Shown here: positions 9,795 through 17,943 of the stretch, one piece after another | Position numbering within the stretch: position 1 is the first letter of the stretch | Layout: every line of letters starts with the position of its first letter | Assembly: GCA_005885405.1 (NCBI GenBank) | Contig: VAYN01000017.1 | Location: 1-53,043, forward strand | Reading direction: 5' to 3' | Length of the DNA stretch: 53,043 nt | Source: Actinomycetota bacterium | GTDB lineage: Bacteria > Actinomycetota > Thermoleophilia > Solirubrobacterales > 70-9 | Translations under genes and position numbers: made by a program | Notes under the pieces: generated by a model | Databases searched by the model: none | Seen by the model: only the letters and a program-made list of their open reading frames with translations | What the model was told of the DNA's origin: nothing

Positions 9795-9822
9795 ATCCTA
9801 GGAGTGAAATTCTGCACTTCAA
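9795..9822 (-). promoter_or_regulatory. Sigma-70-like promoter for the candidate RNA
   Basis: On the minus strand TTGAAG (9817-9822), a 16-nt spacer and TAGGAT (9795-9800) resemble -35 and -10 boxes. The expected start point, about 7 nt further on, falls at or within a base or two of the 5' end of the tRNA-like fold (9787). The exact agreement with the fold supports both features. Confidence 0.5.
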
Positions 9823-9886
9823 GGGCCGTTACTGAATTGATCCAAAGGAATGACAGTCCTGTGTCACTTCCGTTCGAAATGGGCCC

Positions 9887-11329
9887 CTAAGAGCTTGATT
9901 CCGCCACCGGCTCCGCCCCCAGCTCCACGTGCGCGCGGCTGTCCGCGTTGCGGATCAGGAGGAGCGTCGCGACGAGGCCGAGGATGGCGAAGCCGGCGCC
10001 GACGAGGAAGGCGGAAGAGAAGCCGTCGGTGAGGACGGCGGGGTCGCGGGAGTCGCCGATCTCGGAGTTGGCGATCGCGGCGAGGATCGCGAGGCCGAGG
10101 GCGCCGCCGACCTGCTGGGAGGTGTTGATGAGGCCGCTGGCGAGGCCCTGCTCGCGGTCTTCGACGCCGGAGACGGCGGCGATCGTGACCGGGACGAAGG
10201 CGAAGCCGAGGCCGACGGCGGCAAAGAGGGAGGGGCCGAGGATGTCGGCGAGGAAGGTGCCGTCGGGGCTGATCTGGGAGAACCAGAGGAGGCCGATGGC
10301 GATGAAGACCATGCCGGCGGCGAGGATCGGCTTGAAGCCGACTTTCGTCACCAGGCCGGAAGCGACGCCGGCAGAGAGCATGATCGCGACCGCCAGCGGC
10401 AGGTAGGAGAGCCCGGCCTTAATCGCGCTGTAGCCGAGCACCTGCTGCATGTAGAGCGAGATGAAGAAGAACATCGAGAAGAGCGAGGCGCCGACGAGGA
10501 TGCCGACGACGTTGGCGCCGGTGATCGTCCGCAGGCGGAAGATCGAGAACGGGACGAGGGGCGCGCGGGAGCGGCGCTCGATCGCGACGAAGGCGATCAG
10601 GAGGATCGCGCTGGCGGCGAGGACACCGATCGTCTGGGTCGAGCCCCAGCCGGCGTCTTCGGCGTCGAGCAGGGCGAAGACGAGGGCGGAGAGCCCGAGC
10701 GTGATCGTCGTCGCGCCGGCGACGTCGAAGGTCCGCACCTCCTGCTCGGCGCGGGATTCGGCGATCAGGCGCGGGGCCAGCGCCGCGGCGGCGATCCCGA
10801 TCGGGACGTTGACCCAGAGCACCCACTCCCAGCCGAGGTATTCGGTGAGGATGCCGCCGAGGAGGACGCCGGCGGCGCCGCCGGAGCCCGCGACCGCGCC
10901 CCAGATCCCCAATGCTTTGTTGCGCTCGGCGCCGTCTTTGAAGGTGGTGGCGACGATCGAGAGCGCAGCGGGGGAAAGGATCGCGGCGCCGAGGCCCTGG
11001 ACAGCGCGGGCGACGACCAGCTGCCCGGAGCTGCTCGCCAGCCCGCCGAACAGCGAAGCGATCGCGAAGAGCACGAGCCCGAACATGAAGACGCGCCGCC
11101 GCCCGAGCAGGTCGGCGAGGCGGCCGCCAAGCAGGAGGAAGCCGCCGAAGGTGAGGACGTAGGCGTTGACCACCCAGGGCAGACTGCTCTCAGTGAAGTC
11201 GAGCGCTTCGCCGATCGTCGGCAGGGCGACGTTGACGATCGAGGCGTCGAGCACGACCACGAACTGGGCCGAGCAGAGCAGGATCAGGGCGATCCAGCGC
11301 TTGTCGCGGGCCTCGGCGGCGTCGGTCAC
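9887..11329 (-). CDS. DHA2-family MFS drug exporter (EmrB/QacA type, 14 helices)
   Basis: A 480-residue proton-coupled efflux pump of the inner membrane. The N-terminal helix carries QFVVVLDASIVNVALPTIG, the family motif D1 region. The loop after helix 2 has GGRLADLLGRRR (motif A), and a motif C-like stretch (GSGGAAGVLLGGIL) marks the antiporter class. The length and about 14 hydrophobic segments match DHA2 rather than the 12-helix DHA1 group. Substrates are probably hydrophobic drugs or dyes but cannot be assigned. ATG at 11329 faces the DUF2277 gene divergently across 87 bp. No dedicated regulator is adjacent. Confidence 0.92.
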   Translation of the reverse strand: MTDAAEARDKRWIALILLCSAQFVVVLDASIVNVALPTIGEALDFTESSLPWVVNAYVLTFGGFLLLGGRLADLLGRRRVFMFGLVLFAIASLFGGLASSSGQLVVARAVQGLGAAILSPAALSIVATTFKDGAERNKALGIWGAVAGSGGAAGVLLGGILTEYLGWEWVLWVNVPIGIAAAALAPRLIAESRAEQEVRTFDVAGATTITLGLSALVFALLDAEDAGWGSTQTIGVLAASAILLIAFVAIERRSRAPLVPFSIFRLRTITGANVVGILVGASLFSMFFFISLYMQQVLGYSAIKAGLSYLPLAVAIMLSAGVASGLVTKVGFKPILAAGMVFIAIGLLWFSQISPDGTFLADILGPSLFAAVGLGFAFVPVTIAAVSGVEDREQGLASGLINTSQQVGGALGLAILAAIANSEIGDSRDPAVLTDGFSSAFLVGAGFAILGLVATLLLIRNADSRAHVELGAEPVAESSS

Positions 11330-11416
11330 GAGACGAGCTCCATTCCGCCGCGGAGGATTTCACATCGGCTTCGCCGGCTCTTCTCGAATCCTGCTGTCTC
11401 GGCCTATGATCGAGGC

Positions 11417-11686
11417 ATGTGCAGAAACATCAGAACCCTCCACAACTTCGACCCCCCCGCGACCGACGAGGAGATCCAGGCCTCGGCGCTGCAGTACGTG
11501 CGCAAGATCAGCGGCTCGACCAAGCCGTCGCAGGCCAACGAAGAGGCTTTCGACGAGGCGGTCGAGGCGGTGGCTGGCGTCACGCGGCAGCTGCTGGACC
11601 GCCTCGTCACCAACGCACCGCCGAAGGATCGCGAGGTCGAGGCCGCCAAGGCTAAGGCCCGCTCCGAAGCGCGCTTCGCCGCTTAG
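11417..11686 (+). CDS. DUF2277 family small protein
   Basis: An 89-residue protein beginning MCRNIRTLHNFDPPATDEEI, the hallmark N-terminus of the DUF2277 family, with the conserved segments ALQYVRKISG and LVTNAPPKDREVEA. These proteins are widespread in actinobacteria and chloroflexi and have no established function; the MCRNI start with Cys2 is nearly invariant. ATG at 11417 gives the family's usual length. A much longer frame continues upstream through the antisense strand of the exporter but is not a gene. It stands alone, 23 bp from the convergent lamin-tail gene. Confidence 0.88.
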   Translation: MCRNIRTLHNFDPPATDEEIQASALQYVRKISGSTKPSQANEEAFDEAVEAVAGVTRQLLDRLVTNAPPKDREVEAAKAKARSEARFAA

Positions 11687-11709
11687 TCAGGAGCGCTTCA
11701 AGGGCCGGG

Positions 11710-12354
11710 CTAGGCCTCACAGGCCAGGCCGTCGCCGTCTGCGTCGAGTTCGAAGGGATCGCGAGCGGGTCGATGCGTGAGGAAGAACGCCTGGGCCTGT
11801 GCGTGGGAGAGAAATCCAGTGCAATCCCAGTCTCGCCTTCTCTGGGGCCCACAGTTGTCGCCTATATCTCCGTCTTGGCGGGAGGGATAGCTTTGCGTTT
11901 CGACTCTCTCATCGGCAGCGTTCCGAAGGAAGATGGTGTCGCCGGAGTTCGTCCACCGAGGGATGTCACTGTCGCCGTAGACGTCGAGCGAGGTGTTGCG
12001 CCGTGGTCTTCCTCCCGGATGAACCCTGACACTCCCCCCTGGCTCTAGCGAGAACTGACCGAATTCGTTAATCCGTCCAGCGGAGTCGTAGAGCTTCCAA
12101 GAGGTCAAACTCACTTCCTCTTCGGCCTCGTTGACGAGACAGACGTACTCACCTGCTGCGGTGTCGTGGTGGGGTGGGTTGACGAGCGAAGATTCGGCAA
12201 CGACATGAATGCCTGACGCGGGATCGCCCTCATCGCTGAGGATTTCCTCGCCGAAGTGGTTCACCAAAAGGGCAATCGCGGAAGCGACCACAGCCAGGAG
12301 CACCCACTTGGTGGCTCGGCGCCACCGTTTCTTCAGCCAGGTTAAAGCCCGCAT
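11710..12354 (-). CDS. Membrane-anchored lamin-tail (LTD) plus excalibur-domain protein
   Basis: A 214-residue extracytoplasmic protein. One N-terminal transmembrane anchor (about 15-36) follows a basic stretch. A lamin-tail immunoglobulin-like domain follows (about 50-155: CLVNEAEEEVSLTSWKLYD, then WTNSGDTIFLRN). The C-terminus is an excalibur-type calcium motif ending DADGDGLACE, preceded by DWDCTGFLSHAQAQAFF. LTD domains often occur with surface nucleases or adhesins and excalibur motifs with wall-located proteins; here no catalytic domain is present. Codon use is less GC-biased than in neighbours, hinting at later acquisition. It is divergent from the marR-MFS pair and shares the 114-bp regulatory gap with it. 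Role unknown. Confidence 0.75.
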   Translation of the reverse strand: MRALTWLKKRWRRATKWVLLAVVASAIALLVNHFGEEILSDEGDPASGIHVVAESSLVNPPHHDTAAGEYVCLVNEAEEEVSLTSWKLYDSAGRINEFGQFSLEPGGSVRVHPGGRPRRNTSLDVYGDSDIPRWTNSGDTIFLRNAADERVETQSYPSRQDGDIGDNCGPQRRRDWDCTGFLSHAQAQAFFLTHRPARDPFELDADGDGLACEA

Positions 12355-12437
12355 GTCGCGTCAGACCGTACTGAGAGCCAAAGAAGACACGTGGGCTTGG
12401 GTAATGACGACGACCGTTGGAGAGGAGATCGAAAAGA

Positions 12438-12452
12438 TAGTTTGCTAAACTA
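12438..12452. promoter_or_regulatory. Palindromic operator, probably for the adjacent MarR regulator
   Basis: TAGTTT GCT AAACTA is a perfect 6-bp inverted repeat with a 3-bp centre, 16 bp upstream of the marR start. A weaker AT-rich inverted repeat (ATTA...TAAT, 12452-12466) overlaps the start region. MarR proteins bind such palindromes in their own promoters, so autorepression, and possibly repression of the divergent LTD gene, is inferred. Confidence 0.65.
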
Positions 12453-12468
12453 ATTACCAGAGCTAATC

Positions 12469-12936
12469 ATGATGATGAACCCAACCGACAGTCACACCCA
12501 ACCACCTCTGGCCGAGCGCGCCGCGCACCTACGCACGGCGATCGTCCGCACCGCCCGGCGGCTGCGCCAGGAGGCGGCGGCCGAGACCAGCGGCTTGACC
12601 CCGACCTCGGTGGCGGCGCTGGCGACGATCGAGCGCCACGGGCCGATGACCCCGAGCGAGATCGCCGCGATCGAGCGGGTCAAACGGCCGACGATCACCC
12701 GCACCCTCGCCTGCCTCGAGCGGGAGGGCCTGATCGACCGCGCCCCCGATCCGGAGGACGGGCGCAGCGCCCTCGTCAGCGTCAACGGCGCCGGCCGCGA
12801 GCGGCTGCGGCGCCTGCGCGGGCGCAAGAATGCCTATTTGGCGCGACGCATGCGCGACCTCTCCGCCGAGGAAGTGGAGACGCTCGAGCGGGCGGCCGAG
12901 ATCCTCGAGCGGATGCGGGAGGGAGAGCGGTCTTGA
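12469..12936 (+). CDS. MarR-family transcriptional regulator
   Basis: A 155-residue winged-helix regulator. The helix-turn-helix lies at about 55-85 (MTPSEIAAIERVKRPTITRT) and the wing contains the family signature PDPEDGRSALVSV. MarR proteins bind DNA as dimers and are released by small ligands or oxidants. ATG at 12469 is the first of three consecutive ATG codons, so the exact start is uncertain by two residues. The stop overlaps the exporter start (TTGA), so both proteins are translated from one message. By context it probably represses its own operon through the palindrome just upstream and is induced by a substrate of the exporter. Confidence 0.92.
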   Translation: MMMNPTDSHTQPPLAERAAHLRTAIVRTARRLRQEAAAETSGLTPTSVAALATIERHGPMTPSEIAAIERVKRPTITRTLACLEREGLIDRAPDPEDGRSALVSVNGAGRERLRRLRGRKNAYLARRMRDLSAEEVETLERAAEILERMREGERS

Positions 12937-14177
12937 CGGCCGCGATCCGCCACTCGTTCAACTCGCTGGAGGTCCCCAACTACCGACGCTACTTTGCCGG
13001 CCAGCTGGTCTCCCTCTCAGGGACCTGGATGCAGACGGTGGCGGCGATCTGGGTCATCCTCACCCTCACCGACAGCGGTATTGCCGTCGGCCTGACCACG
13101 GCGCTGCAGTTCCTGCCGATGCTGCTGATCGGCGCCTGGGGCGGCCTCCTCGCCGACCGCTTCCCGAAACGGCGGCTGTTGATGACCACGCAGGCGCTGA
13201 TGGCGATCCCGGCCGTCTGGCTTCTCGTCGTCACCGCGACCGGCGTCGTCGAGCCGTGGATGGTCTACCTCGGCGTCTTCGCGATGGGTGCGGTCAACGC
13301 GGTCGACAACCCGACCCGCCAGAGCTTCGTCTTCGAGATGGTCGGCGCCGACCGCGTCGTCAACGCGGTCAGCCTCAACAGCGTCATCGTCCAGGCGGCA
13401 CGGATCGTCGGCCCGGCGCTGGCCGGGATCCTGATCGCGACTGTCGGCGTCGTCCCCTGCTTCGCCCTCAACGCGCTCACCTTCGTCGCGATGATCTTCG
13501 CGCTGCGGGGGATGGACCCGGCCCGCCTCCACGCGGCGCCGGTCGCCGAGCGCGAGCCGGGGGCGATCCGCGCCGGGCTGCGCTACGTCCGCCGGACCCC
13601 GGAGCTGATGGTGCCGCTGGCGCTGATGGGTCTGGTCGGGACGCTCGGCTTCAACTTCCAGGTGGTGCTGCCGCTGCTGGCGAAATTCAGCTTCGAGTCC
13701 GGGGCGATGACCTACGCCGCCCTGGTCTCGGCGATGGCAGTCGGCTCGATCGCCGGCGCCCTCGTCAACGGCCACCGCGGTCGCACCGGCCCCCGCCTGA
13801 TCGCCGGCGGCGCACTGGCCTTCGGCGTCTCCGCCCTGCTGGCGGCGGCGATGCCAAGCCTCGCCCTGGAGATCCTCATGCTCGCCATCCTCGGTGCCGC
13901 CGCCGTCACCTTCGCCGCAACGATCAACTCCACCCTGCAACTGGCGGTAACCCCGGAGATGCGAGGCCGAGTAATGGCCCTCTACAGCGTCGTCTTCCTA
14001 GGCTCAACCCCAATAGGAGCCCCCCTGACCGGCTGGCTAGCCCAAAATTACGACCCCCGAGTAGCCCTCTACCTAGCCGGCGCCTCGGGCCTCCTTGCAG
14101 CATGGGTAGCGCACCACAGCTTCACCCAAATCAAAGGCCGCCACGAATCAGCAACCGGAGAACACGCCGCGGCGTAG
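12933..14177 (+). CDS. MFS exporter (EntS-like, MFS_3 family)
   Basis: A 414-residue, roughly 12-helix major facilitator. It has FAGQLVSLSGTWMQTVAAIW in helix 1, motif A as GGLLADRFPKRR in the loop after helix 2, and NPTRQSFVFEMV later, a pattern typical of EntS-like exporters of siderophores or drugs. The TTG start at 12933 overlaps the marR stop by 4 nt (TTGA), indicating translational coupling. Co-expression with MarR suggests inducible efflux. From about 13960 to the stop, codons ending in A (CTA, GTA, ATA, CCA, GCA) become frequent, unlike the first 1000 bp and the neighbours. The gene ends one base before a large inverted repeat. Confidence 0.9.
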   Translation: MTAAIRHSFNSLEVPNYRRYFAGQLVSLSGTWMQTVAAIWVILTLTDSGIAVGLTTALQFLPMLLIGAWGGLLADRFPKRRLLMTTQALMAIPAVWLLVVTATGVVEPWMVYLGVFAMGAVNAVDNPTRQSFVFEMVGADRVVNAVSLNSVIVQAARIVGPALAGILIATVGVVPCFALNALTFVAMIFALRGMDPARLHAAPVAEREPGAIRAGLRYVRRTPELMVPLALMGLVGTLGFNFQVVLPLLAKFSFESGAMTYAALVSAMAVGSIAGALVNGHRGRTGPRLIAGGALAFGVSALLAAAMPSLALEILMLAILGAAAVTFAATINSTLQLAVTPEMRGRVMALYSVVFLGSTPIGAPLTGWLAQNYDPRVALYLAGASGLLAAWVAHHSFTQIKGRHESATGEHAAA

Positions 14178-14296
14178 CGAGAGCCGGTGGGGGTGCCCCG
14201 GTACTTGGCATGGAGCCGGCCCGCAGCGGCCCGAGGCGCCAGCCAAAAGGCGATTCAGCCGGCGGAGGTGCTCCGGGGCACCCCCACCGGCTCTCG
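14178..14296. repeat. 119-bp element with perfect 24-bp terminal inverted repeats
   Basis: Bases 14178-14201 are the exact reverse complement of 14273-14296. The 71 bp between them include smaller GCCGGC-containing inverted segments. It fills the gap between the convergent exporter (stop 14177) and binding-protein (stop 14306) genes. It could be a very strong bidirectional terminator or a small MITE-like element. No target duplication or coding potential is seen, and no second copy was noticed in this window. Confidence 0.7.
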
Positions 14297-14305
14297 CCCC
14301 ACTAA

Positions 14306-15298
14306 CTACGAACCGATGTAACCGGCCGATTCGAGATACGCCGTAGCAGCCTGCTTAGGCGTTTCCTTTTCAAGTTCGACCCGAGCATCAAGCTCCTGCA
14401 CAACCTTCAGATCGAGCCCTTCCTGCACCTGCAGGATCGTCTTTTCGTAATCGGGCCCGGCTTCTTCGGCGACTTTCTGCGTCGTCACGAAGATGACGTT
14501 CCCGGCCGGGAAGACTTCCTTGTCGTCTTCGAGGATGACGAACTTGTCGCTCTCAGCCGAGAGCTGCGGGTCGGTGGTGAAGAGGATCGAGAGATCCGCC
14601 TGACCCTTTTCCAGCACCGTGTAGCGGAGGCCGATGTCTACGGGGGTAAACGACTTGAATTTCAGCCCGTACAGTTCTTCGAGCCCAGCCAGGCAGTCGA
14701 TCCGCTGGCGGCACTCGGGGGAGCCGTAGAGGGACAGTTTTTCGGAGACCCCTTCGAGGTCGGAGACCGTCTTCAGGTCATATTTTTCGGCCGTCTCGGT
14801 GGTCGTGCCGACCGCGTTGGCGCTGGCGAACGGAGTCGGTTCGAAAGCCTGCAGGCCTTCTTTTTCGAATTCTTCGTTCGCCTTTTCCCACGCTTCCGTG
14901 GCATCGGCGGGGACTTCTTCTGGTTCGAGGCCGAAGAACGAGGTGAGGGCCGTTGAGGCGTACTCCGGGTAGCCGGAGATCTGCCCGCTCTTCACCGCTT
15001 TCTGGGCGACGGTTTCGGAGCCGAGGTTGAGCGCGCTCTTGACTTTGTACCCCGCCGCGGTCAGAGCCTGGGCGTAGATTTCGCCGAGGATTTCCTGTTC
15101 GGGAAAGTTCTTCGAGCCGATCGTCAGGCTGACTTTGCCGTTGTCGGGATTGGACTGGATCGCCCCTGCTTCGCCGCCGCTTTCGGTCGAGCCGGAAGTG
15201 GTGCTGTCGTCGCTGCCGCAGGCGGCGACGCCGAGGGTCAACGCGAGCGCAGCCAGCGCCGCAAGCAGCACTCGCACTCTCGTCTTATCGGTCCTCAC
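14306..15298 (-). CDS. Osmoprotectant (glycine betaine/choline) ABC binding lipoprotein
   Basis: A 330-residue OpuAC/ProX/OsmF-family binding protein that would deliver quaternary amines such as glycine betaine, choline or carnitine to the adjacent permeases. The lipoprotein signal peptide ends in the lipobox LGVAACG (Cys27), then a Ser/Thr-rich linker. The core begins with LTIGSKNFPEQEILGEIYAQ, the conserved start of this family, and contains GSETVAQKAVKSGQISGYPEY. It is the last gene of a minus-strand operon: ATPase (broken), permease, permease, binding protein. A 60-bp gap separates it from the second permease. Glutamate is mostly GAA, unlike most neighbours, perhaps because of high expression. 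Confidence 0.93.
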   Translation of the reverse strand: MRTDKTRVRVLLAALAALALTLGVAACGSDDSTTSGSTESGGEAGAIQSNPDNGKVSLTIGSKNFPEQEILGEIYAQALTAAGYKVKSALNLGSETVAQKAVKSGQISGYPEYASTALTSFFGLEPEEVPADATEAWEKANEEFEKEGLQAFEPTPFASANAVGTTTETAEKYDLKTVSDLEGVSEKLSLYGSPECRQRIDCLAGLEELYGLKFKSFTPVDIGLRYTVLEKGQADLSILFTTDPQLSAESDKFVILEDDKEVFPAGNVIFVTTQKVAEEAGPDYEKTILQVQEGLDLKVVQELDARVELEKETPKQAATAYLESAGYIGS

Positions 15299-15358
15299 TT
15301 AATGCCTCCTCTTGGGGTGGTTTGGGTGGGTTGTGAGTTTGTAAGTAGGTGAATCAGG

Positions 15359-16072
15359 TCACGCAGTCTTTACCTTCAGCCCGTCAGACGTAAGCCGCCG
15401 CTGCAAAAGCGCGAGCAGACCCTCCAGTGACAAGGCGAGCAGAGCGACGAGGATTGCGCCGGCGAGACGGCCGTCTTCGCCGTAGATGGAGGCGTTGATG
15501 ATGAAGTCGCCGAGGGTGACGACACCCGCCAGCGGGGCGATCGTCGCGGTGGCGACGATCGCGATCGTGGCGCTGCGCACGCCTCCCATCACGGTCGCGA
15601 TCGCGAGCGGCAGCTCGACCTTGCGGATGATCGCCATCTCGCTCATCCCCATGCCGCGGGCGGCGTCGACCGCGGCGGGATCGACCTGACGGACGCCGAC
15701 GTAGGCGTTGGTGAGGATCGGGGGGATGCCGAGGACCGCAAGCGCCAGCGTCACCGGCACCAGCCCGATGCCGATCAGGGCGGCGACGAGGGCGATCAGC
15801 GCGAGCTCGGGAAGCGCCCGGCCCGCGTTCCCGAAGCCGATCACCACCCCCTCGCCTTTCCCGCGGTGCCCGAGGTAGAGCCCGAGCGGGAGGGCGATGA
15901 CCAAAGCCACCGCCAGCGCCAGCGCAGTCACCTCGAGCTGCTTCAGCGCCAGTTCCATCGCCTGTTCGAAGCCGCCGACCTTCTTGCCGCCGGTGACGTT
16001 GGAGGTCTGCGGCTCGAGGATGAATTCGATCGCGCCGCCGAAGGAAGCGAGGGGGAGCAGCGCCGCGCTCAT
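15359..16072 (-). CDS. Osmoprotectant ABC permease (OpuCD/OsmY type)
   Basis: A 237-residue inner-membrane permease of the OpuCB/OpuCD class. After a short N-terminal tail come about five hydrophobic helices starting near 45 (VTALALAVALVIALPLGLYL). The cytoplasmic EAA loop for docking the ATPase is DAARGMGMSEMAIIRKVELP. ATG at 16072 is chosen because it overlaps the upstream permease stop by 4 nt (ATGA), the operon's usual coupling; a longer reading in the same frame is only antisense noise. It would pair with the neighbouring permease and binding protein, but the shared ATPase is frameshifted. Confidence 0.92.
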   Translation of the reverse strand: MSAALLPLASFGGAIEFILEPQTSNVTGGKKVGGFEQAMELALKQLEVTALALAVALVIALPLGLYLGHRGKGEGVVIGFGNAGRALPELALIALVAALIGIGLVPVTLALAVLGIPPILTNAYVGVRQVDPAAVDAARGMGMSEMAIIRKVELPLAIATVMGGVRSATIAIVATATIAPLAGVVTLGDFIINASIYGEDGRLAGAILVALLALSLEGLLALLQRRLTSDGLKVKTA

Positions 16073-16812
16073 ATCGTTCTCGCCCGCCGCCAGGGGGTGG
16101 TGAGGCGCTGGATCGCCAGCAGGATCGCGTCGAGCGCCAGTGCCATCACGACCACGATCGCGAGCGAGATGAAGATGCTGGTCGGGAAGGTGAGGTTGCC
16201 GCCGCCGTAGATCTGGGTGCCGAGTCCGCCGCCGCCGATGAACACAGCCAAGGTCGCGATCGCCACGGTGCTGACGACGGCGATCCGCAGCCCGGCGATG
16301 ATCTCGGGCGTCGCCAGCGGCAGCTCGACCCGCCAGAGGATCTGCCGGTCCGTCAGGCCCATCCCGCGCGCCGCGTCCTTGACCGAAGACGAGACGTTGT
16401 CGAGTCCCAGCATCGTGTTGCGGTAGATGATCTGCAGGGTGTAGACGGCGAGGGCGATGATCGCCGTGTCTTTCCCGAGCCCGGTCACCGGCAGCAGGAG
16501 GAAGAAGAAGGCGATGCTGGGGATCGTGTAGAGGACGCCGGTGGCTGCGAGAAGCGGCGCACGAAGCCAGCCCCTGCGGTGGGCGAAGAGCGCCAGGGCG
16601 AAGGCGACCGCGAAGCCGATCACGACGGAGATTACGACCAGCTCTAGGTGCTGGACGGTGGGGGTGCCGAATCGGTCGAGGTTGTCCTTCGCCCAGTCGA
16701 AGCAGAACGGCTCGTCCGGGCGGGCCTGGCACGGCAGCGAGCCGGAGTCCCGTTCGCGGAAGAAATCCCCGCCGACGTCACCAGCCGCTGCGAGCAGCGC
16801 GACGCTAGTCAT
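16069..16812 (-). CDS. Osmoprotectant ABC permease (OpuCB/OsmW type)
   Basis: A 247-residue permease with an extended N-terminal extracytoplasmic segment holding [17 protein letters not shown], then about six membrane helices and the EAA loop [20 protein letters not shown]. The [12 protein letters not shown] stretch near the C-terminus is typical of glycine betaine/choline permeases. ATG at 16812 overlaps the end of the ATPase gene by 8 nt; an in-frame ATG 27 bp earlier is possible but lies further inside that gene. Together with the second permease it forms the membrane channel of the importer. Confidence 0.92.
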   Translation of the reverse strand: MTSVALLAAAGDVGGDFFRERDSGSLPCQARPDEPFCFDWAKDNLDRFGTPTVQHLELVVISVVIGFAVAFALALFAHRRGWLRAPLLAATGVLYTIPSIAFFFLLLPVTGLGKDTAIIALAVYTLQIIYRNTMLGLDNVSSSVKDAARGMGLTDRQILWRVELPLATPEIIAGLRIAVVSTVAIATLAVFIGGGGLGTQIYGGGNLTFPTSIFISLAIVVVMALALDAILLAIQRLTTPWRRARTI

Positions 16813-17943
16813 GAGGCCTCTCGACGGCCGAGTGCTCATCCGTCTTGGCCTCCGGCGAGGCGAGGAACTCGGAGATGATCTCGACCGAGAGGACGCCGAC
16901 GATCCGGCCCCGGTGGTCGACCACCGGGGCGTACTGGGTCTCGTGCTGGAGGAGGTCGGCGAGCGCGTCCCGCATCACGTCGTCGAGCTCGAGGACGGGG
17001 CCGAGCGGTGAGTCGGGCTTGCCGGGAACGACGTCGACAGCGAGGTCACGCTCGCTGAGCCAGCCGAGCGGGCGGCGCTCGCCGTCGACCAGCAGCGGGA
17101 AGGGGACTTCAACGTCGGCCGCGTCGAGCTTCGCCCGCACCTCGGCCGTCGCCTGGCCGACGTGGGCGAGCGGCGCCTCCCAGAGGTTGATGTCGGAGAC
17201 GCGCATCAGCGCCAGTCGCTTCAGCGCCCGGTCGGCGCCAACGAAGTCCTCGACGAACTCGGTCGCGGGCGCCATCAGCAACTCCGCCGGGGTCGCGTAC
17301 TGCTCGACCCGGCCGCCCTCGCGCATGACCGCGATCCGGTCGCCCATCTTGATCGCCTCGTCGATGTCGTGGGTGACGAAGAGAACGGTCTTCTGGATCT
17401 CCGCCTGGAGGCGCAGGAACTCGTTCTGGAGGCGCTCGCGGTTGATCGGGTCGATCGCGCCGAAAGGCTCGTCCATCAGCATCACCAAGGGGTCCGCGGC
17501 AAGCGCCCGGGCGACGCCGACGCGCTGCTGCTGGCCGCCGGAGAGCTGGGAGGGGTAGCGGTCGCCGAGCTCGGGGTCGAGCCCGATCAGCTCCAGCAGC
17601 TCGGCACTGCGGGCGCGGATCCGGTCCTTCTGTTCTGGCTGATCGTGCGGTGGGGGAAGAGGCCGATCTGCTGGATCACGTAGCCGATCTCCCGCCGCAG
17701 CTGGGCGGGCTCGCGGTCGCGGACCGAGCGCTCGCCGATGAGGACGTCGCCCTCGCTGATCTCTACCGTGCGGTTGACCATCCGCATCGCCGTCGTCTTG
17801 CCGCAGCCGGAGGGGCCGACGAGGACGCAGATCTCCCCCGCGGGGACCTCGAGGGAGAGGTGGTCGACCGCTGGCTCTGAGGAACCGCGGTAGAGCTTGG
17901 TCGCTTCGTCGTAGCGGACCGAAGAGGCCTGGTCGTCGCTCAC
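16805..17943 (-). pseudogene. Osmoprotectant ABC ATPase with CBS domains, broken by an internal deletion/frameshift
   Basis: Two overlapping frames together make one OpuCA/OsmV-type ATPase. The first (GTG at 17943 to 17587) has Walker [10 protein letters not shown] and the Q-loop [14 protein letters not shown], then runs into nonsense and a stop. The second frame resumes with [19 protein letters not shown] and contains the signature [16 protein letters not shown], Walker B VMLMDEP and two CBS domains to the stop at 16805. In relatives about 15 residues (TIAENIATVPRLLGW-type) lie between HRTI and this point. Here they are missing and the frame shifts at about 17629-17645. The start overlaps the mtaD stop (GTGA). 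Either the transporter is inactive or the sequence has an error. Confidence 0.85.

Noticed and set aside
9929-11416. Long N-terminal extension of the DUF2277 frame
   Set aside because: It is antisense to the MFS gene and highly acidic/glycine-rich; the DUF2277 family always starts MCRNI.
15359-16732. 457-residue version of the second permease
   Set aside because: The first about 220 residues are an out-of-frame reading of the first permease; the ATGA overlap gives the true start at 16072.
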